Origin: Lutibacter agarilyticus
Lineage (GTDB): Bacteria; Bacteroidota; Bacteroidia; Flavobacteriales; Flavobacteriaceae
Assembly (NCBI RefSeq): GCF_900188235.1
Contig: NZ_FZNT01000009.1
Coordinates: forward strand, 161,925 to 225,924
DNA length: 64,000 nt
Reading direction: 5' to 3'
Numbering within the stretch: the first letter of the stretch is position 1; each line of letters opens with the position of its first letter. The notes under the pieces are model-generated. The model ran no database searches. It had not been told where the DNA came from and saw nothing but the letters and a program-made list of their open reading frames with translations. Position numbers and translations under genes: made by a program. Positions 10,157-19,642 of the stretch are shown here, piece after piece.

Positions 10157-13100
10157 ATGAAGATAAATAAATTATATAGGTTGTTTACGCTAGTATGCTT
10201 TGCCTTGTTTTGCTTTTGTAATCAAACAATAGCACAAACAAAAGGTACAGAGGTTAACGCAACCGTGATTGATGAACAAGGTAACCCAATAATGGGCGTT
10301 AATGTATTTGGCCCTAACGGAGTTCAAGCAATTACGAACGTTAATGGACAATTTCAAATTACATTATTGGGCGATGAGTCTGTTGTAATTCAAAAAAGAG
10401 GGTACGAATCAGAACTGATTAGTATCTCTGATTTATTGGACAATGTTACATTGGAGAAATCTCCTTTCCTAGCTACAGAAGATGATCAAATTGAGATGGG
10501 ACTTGTTAGTAAGAATCGTCGTGAGAATATTGGTGCTATTTCATCAATAAACACTAAAGATCGTTTAAAGTATGATAATACACAATGGGTTAGAGATTAC
10601 ATTAATGGTTTAATGTTAGGTGTTAAAGGTTCTTCTAACGTTAGAGGTTTAGGAAATGCTATTTTTGTTATTGACGGAGTAATTGGTCGTGATCCAAATG
10701 TTTTAAATATGGAAGAGGTTGATCAGATTACTGTTCTTAGGGATGCGAATTCTGTAGCCTTATATGGTAGTCAAGGAAAAAATGGTGTTATCATTATCAA
10801 TACCAAACGTGGAAAAACAAATAGAAAAGAAATGAACTTTAATGTTAGGTCTGGTCTTAGAACACCTATTGCTTTACCTAATTATGTAGGGTCTTTGGAT
10901 TACATGGAGCTATTTAACGAGGCAAGACTTAATGATGGGCAAGACATTACTTTTTTACCTAGTGATATTGATCCGTATAAAAACAATCCAAATAAATATC
11001 AATATCCAGATGTTGACTTTTATTCAAATGAATATGTTAAACCATTTGTAAATTCAACAAGTGTTACTGCTGAGTTTTCTGGTGGATCTGATAAATCAAA
11101 GTATTATGTAAATGCAGGTTGGAACCATAATGAATCATGGGTTAGTATTAATCCTGATGCCAATGCAGGTAGTAACCGTATTAATGTTAGAGGTAATATA
11201 GATTTTGTAGTAAACGATTGGATTACAAGTAGTCTTGATGGTATTGCAATTATAGGTTCAAATAAGAGTTCTTTATCGAATTTGTTATCTGCAGGTACCA
11301 CTTTTAAACCTAATTCTTATGTGCCTTTACTACCTGTAAATATGGTAGATACAATAGGGAATCCAGCGCTTGCAGGTCAAGTTAAGGCTGCTAGAATTTA
11401 TGACGGCATGTTGTTAGGAGGAGCACAACAGTTTCAAGATAATACGCCTGTTGCGAATGCTATTGCTGGAGGTTATCAAAATGATGTAACTCGTACTACG
11501 CAGTTCAACAACTCAATTAATTTTGATTTAGACAAGATAACGGAAGGTTTATCAGCAAAAACTTATTTAAGTTTTGATTTTTATGATTCATATAAATTAT
11601 CAGTTGAAAACAAATATAGCGTTTACCAAGCAACTTGGGAGGATGATAAAATAACAGCTTTGGAAGCTTTTGGAGATGTAGATTTAAAAGATTTAACAGA
11701 AAATGTTAGAACCAATGGCTTTGTGTCTCGAATAGGTTTTTATGCACTAGTAAATTATGAAAAAACCATTGCTGAAAACCACTCATTAAATGCTACTTTT
11801 TTAGGTTATTACAATTCAACTAATAGTAACAATGTACTTCAAAAAGATATTGATTCTCACTTAGGGTTTCAATTGGTTTATGATTATAAGAAAAAAGTGT
11901 TTGTTGATTTTAGTGGAACTTACACTAGTTCAATTAAATTACCAGAAGGTAACAGAGGTGGCTTTTCACCAACACTTGGTTTAGGATATATACTTAGTGA
12001 GGAGTCGTTCTTGAAAAACAGTAATGTTATTGACTATCTAAAGTTAAAAGCATCAGGAGGTATTATAAAGTCTGATCAAGGAATTGATGAGTATTATTTG
12101 TATAGTGAAACGTATAGTAATGGAGGAACGTTTAATTGGGCAGATGGGCAAAGTTCTAACAGAAGACAAAGCCTTGATCAAGGTGAAAACCTTAATATGG
12201 GATTTGAAGAACGTATAGACCTAAATATTGGTTTTGAAAGTTATTTGATGAGTTCACTTTGGGTAGAGTTTAATTATTTTAGAACGGAACTTGATAAGCA
12301 ATTAGCGTTTTTGAGTAATAAATACCCGTCTTATTATAACACATTTAGACCGTATGATAATTTCAATAATAATAAATATACAGGTTTTGAAATAGGATTA
12401 AATTATAATAAAACCATTAACGATTTTAGTGTAAGTTTTGGAGCTAATATTTTATATAGCGAAACTGAAGTAATAAAACGATCTGAAAGTTATGAGTTTG
12501 ACTACCAAAATAGAGTTGGAAAAGAAACATCTACCATTTTTGGTTTAGTTGACCAAGGTTTTTATTCTGAAACTGATTTTGATATTGATACAGACGGTAA
12601 CTATATGTTAAAAGATGGTTTAGCAGTTCCTAACTTTGGAGCAGTTCAACCAGGAGATATTAAATATTTAGATCAAAACGGTGACAATGTTATTGATAAC
12701 GATGACAATGTAGCTATTGGACAGTCTAGTAGCCCTTGGACTTATGGTGTAAACTTGAACCTTAAGTATAAATCGTTTAATTTATTTATATTAGGTACAG
12801 GTCAATTTGGAGCTGATGCCATTACGTCTAATAGCTATTATCAAGTAAATGGTAATGATAAATACTCAGAGGTTGTTTTAGGACGTTGGACACCAGAAAC
12901 TGAAAGTACAGCAACTTTCCCTAGATTATCATCTGGAGAAAATGCAAATAACTTTAAAACATCTACGTTTTGGATGTACGATACTAGTTTCTTTAAAATT
13001 AACAGAGCTCAGTTAACTTATGAATTTGATAAAGATGTTTGTAGGAGTGTTGGGATGAAAGAATTTAGTATGAATATTTCAGGAACCAATCTTTTTGAAA

Positions 13101-13189
13101 TAGCTAAAAACAGAGATATTCGTCAATTAACAATTGGTGGTACTCCTCAATTTAGAGCATTTATGCTTGGTTTAAGAATGTCATTTTAA
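10157..13189 (+). CDS. susC: SusC-like TonB-dependent receptor 2 with degenerate TonB box
   Basis: This is a 1010-residue second SusC of the operon. It has a signal peptide ending near IAQ (residue 27), a CarboxypepD_reg-like domain (about 32-100), a plug (IFVIDGVIGRDP, VDQITVLRDANSVALYGSQG, NGVIIINTKRG) and a barrel with DQNGDNVIDNDDNVAIG. At the place where SusC1 has DEIVLVGYG, this protein has DDQIEMGLVSKNRRENIGA (about 109-127), so the canonical VVGYG part of the TonB box is lost. It may still be TonB-driven through a divergent box or act in a fixed complex with SusC1/D1. It sits 40 bases after SusD1 and 25 before SusD2. Confidence 0.92.
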   Translation: MKINKLYRLFTLVCFALFCFCNQTIAQTKGTEVNATVIDEQGNPIMGVNVFGPNGVQAITNVNGQFQITLLGDESVVIQKRGYESELISISDLLDNVTLEKSPFLATEDDQIEMGLVSKNRRENIGAISSINTKDRLKYDNTQWVRDYINGLMLGVKGSSNVRGLGNAIFVIDGVIGRDPNVLNMEEVDQITVLRDANSVALYGSQGKNGVIIINTKRGKTNRKEMNFNVRSGLRTPIALPNYVGSLDYMELFNEARLNDGQDITFLPSDIDPYKNNPNKYQYPDVDFYSNEYVKPFVNSTSVTAEFSGGSDKSKYYVNAGWNHNESWVSINPDANAGSNRINVRGNIDFVVNDWITSSLDGIAIIGSNKSSLSNLLSAGTTFKPNSYVPLLPVNMVDTIGNPALAGQVKAARIYDGMLLGGAQQFQDNTPVANAIAGGYQNDVTRTTQFNNSINFDLDKITEGLSAKTYLSFDFYDSYKLSVENKYSVYQATWEDDKITALEAFGDVDLKDLTENVRTNGFVSRIGFYALVNYEKTIAENHSLNATFLGYYNSTNSNNVLQKDIDSHLGFQLVYDYKKKVFVDFSGTYTSSIKLPEGNRGGFSPTLGLGYILSEESFLKNSNVIDYLKLKASGGIIKSDQGIDEYYLYSETYSNGGTFNWADGQSSNRRQSLDQGENLNMGFEERIDLNIGFESYLMSSLWVEFNYFRTELDKQLAFLSNKYPSYYNTFRPYDNFNNNKYTGFEIGLNYNKTINDFSVSFGANILYSETEVIKRSESYEFDYQNRVGKETSTIFGLVDQGFYSETDFDIDTDGNYMLKDGLAVPNFGAVQPGDIKYLDQNGDNVIDNDDNVAIGQSSSPWTYGVNLNLKYKSFNLFILGTGQFGADAITSNSYYQVNGNDKYSEVVLGRWTPETESTATFPRLSSGENANNFKTSTFWMYDTSFFKINRAQLTYEFDKDVCRSVGMKEFSMNISGTNLFEIAKNRDIRQLTIGGTPQFRAFMLGLRMSF

Positions 13190-13214
13190 TACAAATAAAA
13201 TTTAGATAAATAAA

Positions 13215-14924
13215 ATGAAAAATTCAATAAAATATATATTAATTATGTTGGTTTTTACCGGCATGATTGCCTGTGATCCCATAGATGAAAACAGGTTAGA
13301 TTTTGATTATGTAGGTTCAGATCCTGGGGCTGCAGAAGGATTATTATTACAAGGTTATTCAGGTATAATTGATCAGTTTGTATTTTCAGAAGGAGCAACA
13401 GATGATGCTGTTAATAATCAATTGACTAACGGCTACAAACGAATGGCTCTTGGCGAATTGTCAGCACAGTATAATCCTGCTTCACGTTGGAATACTTTTG
13501 AAAGAGTATTTTACGTAAACCAATTTTTAGAAATTATTAATCTTGGTGAAATACAATGGAGTAGAGATGAAGAGATTAATGAAATGTTTAAAATGCGTAT
13601 GAAGGGAGAGGCTGTAGCACTTAGAGCGTTACATCATTTTTATGCGTTACAGGCTCATGCAGGAGAAGATGCTTCAGGCAACTTATTAGGAATTCCCTAT
13701 TTTACAGAGTTTATTAAATCCGATGGAGATTTTAATACACCACGTTTGTCATTCGAAGCTTCTGTTCAAGAAATTTTAAAAGATTTTGATGAAGCCCTTA
13801 CATTATTACCTACAGATTATTCTCTTAGTGAAGGAGATGTAGATCCTTGGTATGCTAGTTATGATTATGGTAAATATCAAGTAGTAAATGGTAATGCTTA
13901 TGAATTACGTATTACTGGTAGAATAGTAAGAGCGTTAAAAGCACGTTTGGCATTGTTTGCTGCTAGCCCGTCATTTTTAAATGATCAATTTTATTATAAT
14001 ATGGCAGCAGAAAACGCAAGTGACATTTTGAATACTATTGGAGGAATTTCTGGTTTAGCACCTGATGGAGTTGAATTTTACACATCTGATGATGCTATAA
14101 ATAGCTCTGAAATGTTATGGCGTGGTTCAATCGGTGGTAATAGTTCAGGTTATGAAGAAAGAATGTTCCCGCCTTCAGTAAATGGTAAAGGAGAGATAAA
14201 TCCAACGCACAATCTAGTAATGGCATTTCCTATGAAAAATGGATATCCTGCAACAGCTACTAACGGCTTTGATAACCAAAATCCTTATGCTAATAGAGAC
14301 CCACGTTTAGAAAAATATATTGTTCTTAATGGCGCTTCTTATGGAGGTGGAACTATTAATACTGGTTTCGGTGGTGGTATTGATAGATTAGATTCTATCC
14401 CTCAATTTTCAACAACTACAGGGTATTACCTTAAGAAATTATTACGTCCAGACGTAAGAATTAATAATGATGGAACTACATCTGGACAAAGACACTTTGA
14501 TGTTTACTTTAGGTATACAGAATTGTTCTTAATTTTGGCTGAGGCAACTAATGAAATTGGTGGTCCAGACCATCAGGTAAATGGAATGAGTGCTCGTAAT
14601 GTTATTGGAGCAATCCGCCAAAGAGCCGGTATTACACAGCCAGATACTTACTTAGCATCTATAACATCTGCAGAAGAAATGCGTGATCTTATTAGAAATG
14701 AACGTCGTTTAGAATTGAGTTTTGAAGGACATAGATTTTGGGATCTTAGAAGATGGGGATTGTCTTTAAATGAAACAGCAGAAGGTTACTTTTACGATGG
14801 AGATAATTATGTAGAACTTCCTTCTGTTGAAACTAGAAACTATCAATCATTTGCTACTTATATGCCAATTCCAAATTCTGAAACTTTGAAATTTACAGAA
14901 TTAACTCAAAATAAAGGTTGGTAA
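13215..14924 (+). CDS. susD: SusD-like nutrient-binding lipoprotein 2
   Basis: This is a 569-residue SusD/RagB-family lipoprotein with lipobox cysteine C20 (GMIACDPIDEN). The aspartate/glutamate residues that follow favour surface exposure. Family marks include RMKGEAVALRALHHFYALQ in the TPR-like region, a C-terminal AIRQRAGITQPDTY segment and DLIRNERRLELSFEGHRFW, DLRRWG, ending ELTQNKGW. It should cap the second SusC receptor. It is clearly diverged from SusD1 in length and sequence, so the two SusCD pairs probably bind different parts or sizes of the same polymer. Confidence 0.94.
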   Translation: MKNSIKYILIMLVFTGMIACDPIDENRLDFDYVGSDPGAAEGLLLQGYSGIIDQFVFSEGATDDAVNNQLTNGYKRMALGELSAQYNPASRWNTFERVFYVNQFLEIINLGEIQWSRDEEINEMFKMRMKGEAVALRALHHFYALQAHAGEDASGNLLGIPYFTEFIKSDGDFNTPRLSFEASVQEILKDFDEALTLLPTDYSLSEGDVDPWYASYDYGKYQVVNGNAYELRITGRIVRALKARLALFAASPSFLNDQFYYNMAAENASDILNTIGGISGLAPDGVEFYTSDDAINSSEMLWRGSIGGNSSGYEERMFPPSVNGKGEINPTHNLVMAFPMKNGYPATATNGFDNQNPYANRDPRLEKYIVLNGASYGGGTINTGFGGGIDRLDSIPQFSTTTGYYLKKLLRPDVRINNDGTTSGQRHFDVYFRYTELFLILAEATNEIGGPDHQVNGMSARNVIGAIRQRAGITQPDTYLASITSAEEMRDLIRNERRLELSFEGHRFWDLRRWGLSLNETAEGYFYDGDNYVELPSVETRNYQSFATYMPIPNSETLKFTELTQNKGW

Positions 14925-14962
14925 GATAATTGTATTTTAAAAATAATTATAAAACATTACAC

Positions 14963-16012
14963 ATGAAAATAAGATTATTAATAATATTCGCTTTTGCCTT
15001 TAGTTTGATGGCTTGCGAAAATCAGGAAAATGAATTTGACGATTTTGGTTCAACTTCAGTTTATTTCCCATTTCAAACTCCTGCTAGAACATTAATTCTA
15101 GGAGAATATGATTTAGGTTTTAATGATAACGATAACAATGGTAGATTTGAAATAGGTGTTACCATGGCTGGAGTTTATGAAAATGATAAAAATAGAAAAG
15201 TGTATTTTGAATTAGCACCTGAATTAATAGACCCTGCGTTGTTAGGTGTTGCTGATGTAAATGTGAAGGTATTACCATCTTCATATTATACCATCGAACA
15301 AGAAAGTCCAGTAACTATTCCTACAGGTTCTACCAAAGGACGTATTCCTGTACAATTGGAAGATGCATTTTTTGAAGATCCTCTTTCTTTCGCAGGTGAA
15401 AATGAAGTTAATTATGTAATTCCTCTAAAAATCACAGATTATGAACAATTAGATTCACTTTTAACGGGTGTACCTCTTGTTGATAACCCTATGAGGGTAA
15501 AAGCTGATGATTGGGAAACGTTACCAAAGGATTATACACTTTTCGGTATCAAGTTTATGAATAAATATCAAGGTATATATTTAAGACGTGGTGCTGATGA
15601 AATGACGAATGCTTCAGGAGAGACAGTAACTACTGTTTATCGTGATGAGTATGTTGTTAGAGATGAGTTGGTTCCTGTGACTACAAGTGGTAGAAATAAC
15701 GTTGAGTTGTCAAACATTGTACGTAGAGCTGGTCTTACTAGCCCAGGAAGTGTTAACATAGAGTTAGCTTTTAATGATGGTGGAGATTGTGTAATCACTA
15801 GTTTTGAAGATGATGTGTACAATGTTTCAGGATCAGGAAAGTTTGTTCAAGATGGAGACGAATGGGGTGGTAAACAGCAAGATGTAATATATTTAGATTA
15901 TTCATACACTGATGCTGCTAATAACGAAACACATGCGGTTAAAGATACTTTAGTAATTAGAGATCGAAATGTTAAGTTTGAAGAGTTCACAGTTGAATTA
16001 ACAGAATTTTAG
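14963..16012 (+). CDS. SusE/DUF1735-like surface lipoprotein
   Basis: This 349-residue lipoprotein is the last gene of the SusCD operon. ATG 14963 is preferred over an upstream in-frame TTG because it places a compact signal before lipobox cysteine C18 (FSLMACENQENEFDDFG); the acidic stretch after it suggests surface exposure. The rest is beta-rich, beginning with STSVYFPFQTPARTLILGEY, which is typical of DUF1735/SusE-type proteins with Ig-like folds following SusD genes. Such proteins usually bind glycans at the cell surface. No catalytic motif is seen. The specific family is an inference from position, lipobox and the N-terminal motif. Confidence 0.7.
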   Translation: MKIRLLIIFAFAFSLMACENQENEFDDFGSTSVYFPFQTPARTLILGEYDLGFNDNDNNGRFEIGVTMAGVYENDKNRKVYFELAPELIDPALLGVADVNVKVLPSSYYTIEQESPVTIPTGSTKGRIPVQLEDAFFEDPLSFAGENEVNYVIPLKITDYEQLDSLLTGVPLVDNPMRVKADDWETLPKDYTLFGIKFMNKYQGIYLRRGADEMTNASGETVTTVYRDEYVVRDELVPVTTSGRNNVELSNIVRRAGLTSPGSVNIELAFNDGGDCVITSFEDDVYNVSGSGKFVQDGDEWGGKQQDVIYLDYSYTDAANNETHAVKDTLVIRDRNVKFEEFTVELTEF

Positions 16013-16038
16013 TTTTTAGTTTTATACAAACTAAGTTT

Positions 16039-16074
16039 AAAAAATAGCGAAGGTAAATCCTTCGCTATTTTTTT
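16039..16074 (+). terminator. Rho-independent terminator after the SusCD operon
   Basis: The stem is AAATAGCGAAGG with loop TAAAT and return arm CCTTCGCTATTT, followed by a T run. It lies 27 bases after the stop of the SusE-like gene and marks the 3' end of the uptake operon. Confidence 0.9.
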
Positions 16075-16301
16075 GATTTATGCAAAGATATTTCTGCCAT
16101 ATTTATTATGCATGTTTTTAGTTTAAAGACTTTATTTAATGTGAGTTCTGCATAAATTAATCCACTTTTTTTAAAAAAAGAATGTATAAAAAACAAAGAT
16201 TTTAAATACGCTTTTTTAATACTTATAAAAATAAAGTAACATTTTTTTGTTAAAAATTTTAATGTTGTTGTGAAGTGAATATTTAATTATTAAGCAGAAC
16301 A
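16075..16301. other. AT-rich intergenic stretch, no gene seen
   Basis: Together with the flanking terminator and promoter this makes a gap of about 350 bases between the SusE-like gene and the GH5 gene. It holds A- and T-runs but no credible coding frame, RNA gene or repeat that I can support. Confidence 0.6.
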
Positions 16302-16338
16302 GAGCAGGACATGTTTTGGTAGTGAAATCTTTAATTTG
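16302..16338 (+). promoter_or_regulatory. GCAGGACA box plus -7 element upstream of the GH5 gene (site 2)
   Basis: GCAGGACA at 16304-16311 is the divergent form of the ACAGGATA box. TTTTG follows at 16314-16318 and TTAATTTG at 16331-16338, one mismatch from TAnnTTTG. The box begins exactly 63 bases before the ATG at 16367, as at sites 3 and 5. Confidence 0.6.
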
Positions 16339-16366
16339 CATATTAATTTAATTAAAATAAGTGTCT

Positions 16367-17767
16367 ATGAAGTTTCAAGTTATTTTTTGGTTAGTTACAT
16401 TAACAACTGTTGTTACTTATTCGCAAATCAATCACGGGTTAAGAGATGAGTCTGGTCGTCATGTCATTCCAAGAGGTTTTGTAATCAATACAAATGATCA
16501 TAAAGGTGAAGTTATTTTTGATAGTGATGATTATGTGAGAATGGTTCGAATGGGGGCTAATACACAAGTAATTCGATTGGAATTAGGAAAGCTAAGTAGT
16601 TTTCCGGGGGGTAAATTAGATCAAAATTATCTTTTAAAATTAGATACTTTGGTGGCGTTGGGTCGAAATTCAGGAATGAAAACTGTTTTTAAAATGACTG
16701 TTTATGGTGTAGATAAATTTATTTGGGAAGAATTTTGGTTGAATAAAAACAACGAATACCAAACATATATTAATGTTTGGAAAGTTATTTGGAATAGATT
16801 TTCTAACGATTCATCAGTTTTAGGGTATGATGTTGTAAATGAACCAAGAAAGTTAACAATGGATATTTCTTATACAGACCTAACAAAAAAATACCTAATA
16901 CCACTGTATCAAAAAATTATTGATGAAAGTCAAAAGATAAATGCAGATAAAATGATTCTTTTTCAGTCAATATTTATGAATAAAGGTGAGGCGATTGACA
17001 ATAATCAGTATGCTGAAATTAAATTCCCTATAAATAGAAAAAACATCATTTTTGCACCTCATATTTATCAAAATAAAATAGATTTAATTAAGCCAGTAAT
17101 GGATCGTTTTGATAAGGAATCTCAAATGTTAAATGCTCCAATTCTTATTGGAGAATGGGGGTTTCCAACATTTGCAGCTACAGATACGTTAATTGATGGT
17201 AAATTGGGTCAGCTAAAATACAAAGAGCTTTATATTAGAACAGCCGAAATTTTTGACCGTATGGGTGTAGGTTCTATAAAAGCGTGGTTTTTAGGAAACA
17301 GAAGTATGCAAAATTTTCTTCCTGGTGGTCCATCAACGTGGGCTATTTTTAGTGACGAAAAAGCGGCTGGTACGGTTGAGCGTAAGTACATAACAGATAT
17401 TATAGCACGACCATTTCCTCAATCTATTGCAGGTGATATTCAATCTTTTCTATTCAATCATGCAACAAGAACGCTTGATTTAAAAATAAAAGCCGATAAT
17501 AGCAAAGGAGCTTCTAAAATATTTATAGGTGCCAACAGGCATTATCCTGATGGTTTTTCAGTTGTAATTAATGAAGATTTGGTGCTGTATTATAATCCGT
17601 TAAAAAACGTTGGACTTGAGGTTTATAAATGTCCACAAGACGTAAATCCATCAAATTTTATTTGGGATACTCAAAGTCAAAAATTAATAGTATTACAATG
17701 GCCAACAAATAACACAGACTTCAATATAAAAATTGTACCTGGTTTAATGAATTTTGAAAAGTTGTAA
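16367..17767 (+). CDS. GH5-like clan GH-A glycoside hydrolase
   Basis: This 466-residue secreted protein has a signal peptide ending near TYSQ. ATG 16367 is preferred over an in-frame GTG two codons upstream. It has a cellulase/GH5-type barrel: HGLRDESGRHVIPRGFVIN at the N-terminus (compare the GRxxxLRGVN start of GH5), YDVVNEP with acid/base E159, HIYQ, and LIGEWGFP with nucleophile E263. A C-terminal beta-sandwich (about 360-466) with DVNPSNFIWDTQSQKLIVLQ is reminiscent of the C-terminal domain of endoglycoceramidase-like GH5 enzymes. The substrate is unknown; GH5 is not a usual ulvan activity. It is the first gene of a two-gene unit with a sulfatase. Confidence 0.75.
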   Translation: MKFQVIFWLVTLTTVVTYSQINHGLRDESGRHVIPRGFVINTNDHKGEVIFDSDDYVRMVRMGANTQVIRLELGKLSSFPGGKLDQNYLLKLDTLVALGRNSGMKTVFKMTVYGVDKFIWEEFWLNKNNEYQTYINVWKVIWNRFSNDSSVLGYDVVNEPRKLTMDISYTDLTKKYLIPLYQKIIDESQKINADKMILFQSIFMNKGEAIDNNQYAEIKFPINRKNIIFAPHIYQNKIDLIKPVMDRFDKESQMLNAPILIGEWGFPTFAATDTLIDGKLGQLKYKELYIRTAEIFDRMGVGSIKAWFLGNRSMQNFLPGGPSTWAIFSDEKAAGTVERKYITDIIARPFPQSIAGDIQSFLFNHATRTLDLKIKADNSKGASKIFIGANRHYPDGFSVVINEDLVLYYNPLKNVGLEVYKCPQDVNPSNFIWDTQSQKLIVLQWPTNNTDFNIKIVPGLMNFEKL

Positions 17768-17801
17768 ATAGTAAATTACAGTACTTAATATAAATATAAT
17801 T

Positions 17802-19553
17802 ATGAAAAAAGTAATAATTCTTGGATTTTTTGTTTTATCAATTTTAGCTTGTAATTCAAAAAAAGAAACTGAGATTTCTTCTGAAGTGCAATTGCCACAG
17901 CGCCCAAATATTTTATGGTTGGTAACCGAAGATATGGGGGCTTATATACCGCCTTTTGGAGATTTAACGGTTGAAACACCAAATTTAACCCGTTTGGCAA
18001 ATGAAGGTGTAATTTATCCAAATTTATATTCAACTTCGGGTGTATGTGCACCAAGTAGGGCTGCAATTGCTACTGGTATGTATCCTTCAGGTTTTGGAGC
18101 AAATCATATGAGAGTTAATTCAAATACAAAACAAACAGGTTTAAAAAAGTACGAAGCTATTTCCCCTTCAGAAGTAAAAATGATAAGTGAACTACTTCGT
18201 GAAAATGGCTACTATTGTACCAATAATTATAAAGAAGATTACCAATTTAAAGCACCGGTAACTGCTTGGAATGAAAGCAGTAAATATGCACATTGGCGCA
18301 ATAAAGCTGAAGGTCAACCATTTTATGCTGTTTTTAATTTTACTGAAACCCACGAATCTGGTTTGTTTGAACCTTATGGGTTTAGAGAGGTTGAAACCAG
18401 ACATTATCATGAGGGTGATACAAGTTATGTGTGGAAAAATAACAAGTTAGCCGATGCAAAAAATAGAATGACAGAAGCCGAAACACCTGTGCATTTGCTT
18501 AAAAACACCAAATTTAACATTCCACCATATTTGCCAGATAATGCTGTTGTGCGTAATGATATGTGGAAGGTGTACAACAATATTGCCGAAATGGATAAGC
18601 AAGTAGGTGCAGTTTTAAAACAATTAGAAGAAGACGGGTTGCTTGAAAATACCATTATATTTTTTTATGGTGATCACGGCGGACCATTGCCTAGAGAAAA
18701 GCGTTTAATATACGATTCGGGCTTAAATACACCTATGATTATTAGATTTCCTAAAAAAGTGAATAGTGGTCAAAAAGATGAGCAATTAATTAGTTTTGTA
18801 GATTTTGCACCAACACTATTGTCTTTAATTGGTGTTGAACCTCCAAAACACCTACAAGGTCAAGCTTTTTTAGGAGCATATAAAGCTAAAAATAAAAGAA
18901 ATTACATTCACGGTGCAGCCGATCGCTTTGATGAAGTAACCGATGTGATAAGAGCAGTAAGAGATGGTCAGTTCAAATATCTTCGTAATTATAGACCTGA
19001 ACAAGGGTATTATTTGCCACTAGGTTACAGAGAAAGAATTCCAACAATGCAAGAATTATTAAGGTTACGTGATGAGGGGGAATTAAATGAAATTCAAATG
19101 CAATGGTTTAGAGATCATAAACCAAAAGAAGAGTTATTTGATTGTAAAGCAGATCCTTTTGAATTAAATAATATTGCTGATGATCCTGCTTATGCTGATA
19201 AATTACAGGAGCTAAGAGCAGAAATGGACAGATGGTTAACAGAAATTAATGATGATCCAACATTGCCTGAAGCACAATTAATCAAAAATCTTTGGAGTGG
19301 GAATGATAGCCAGCCAGTAACAGCTTTACCAGAAATAGCATACGCAAACAAAAAAGGAACTATTAGCTGTGCTACCGAAGGAGCTTCAATAGGTTATAAA
19401 ATTAAATCTAAAAACGGAGCATTTCCTAAAATTTGGAGTATATATAAAAAACCATTTGAACTTTCTAAAGACGCTGAATTATTAGTGAAAGCACACCGTA
19501 TTGGTTTTAAGTCGAGCGAAATTATTGAAGTAAATATTTCAGACTTAAAATAG
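17802..19553 (+). CDS. S1-family sulfatase lipoprotein with C-terminal chitobiase-like domain
   Basis: This is a 583-residue formylglycine-dependent sulfatase. The lipobox cysteine is C17 (ILACNSKKE); with no acidic cluster after it, periplasmic anchoring is likely. The sulfatase signature CAPSRAAIATG places the modified cysteine at C82 and the arginine at R86. Metal-site segments are VTEDMGAY, with ED instead of the common DD, and GDHGGPLPREK. After the alkaline-phosphatase-like fold (to about 500) a beta-rich tail with KKGTISCATEGASIGYKIK and KAHRIGFKSS resembles the CHB_HEX_C domain. This layout is seen in S1_8-type enzymes, a subfamily I recall in ulvan PULs. The sulfated position it removes is not predictable here. 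Confidence 0.88.
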   Translation: MKKVIILGFFVLSILACNSKKETEISSEVQLPQRPNILWLVTEDMGAYIPPFGDLTVETPNLTRLANEGVIYPNLYSTSGVCAPSRAAIATGMYPSGFGANHMRVNSNTKQTGLKKYEAISPSEVKMISELLRENGYYCTNNYKEDYQFKAPVTAWNESSKYAHWRNKAEGQPFYAVFNFTETHESGLFEPYGFREVETRHYHEGDTSYVWKNNKLADAKNRMTEAETPVHLLKNTKFNIPPYLPDNAVVRNDMWKVYNNIAEMDKQVGAVLKQLEEDGLLENTIIFFYGDHGGPLPREKRLIYDSGLNTPMIIRFPKKVNSGQKDEQLISFVDFAPTLLSLIGVEPPKHLQGQAFLGAYKAKNKRNYIHGAADRFDEVTDVIRAVRDGQFKYLRNYRPEQGYYLPLGYRERIPTMQELLRLRDEGELNEIQMQWFRDHKPKEELFDCKADPFELNNIADDPAYADKLQELRAEMDRWLTEINDDPTLPEAQLIKNLWSGNDSQPVTALPEIAYANKKGTISCATEGASIGYKIKSKNGAFPKIWSIYKKPFELSKDAELLVKAHRIGFKSSEIIEVNISDLK

Positions 19554-19576
19554 TAATTTAGTTTTTGTTTACGGAT

Positions 19577-19615
19577 ACTACAGGATAGTATTTGAAATGT
19601 GAACTTGTATTTTTA
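19577..19615 (+). promoter_or_regulatory. TACTACAGGATAGTA box plus -7 element (site 3)
   Basis: ACAGGATA at 19580-19587 is flanked by TACTA and TAGTA, making a short palindrome. TTTG follows at 19591-19594 and TATTTTTA at 19608-19615, one mismatch from TAnnTTTG at the fixed positions. The box starts 63 bases before the GTG at 19643, which argues for that start codon. Confidence 0.6.
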
Positions 19616-19642
19616 AAAACTAATTTTAAAATTAAAAATTAC

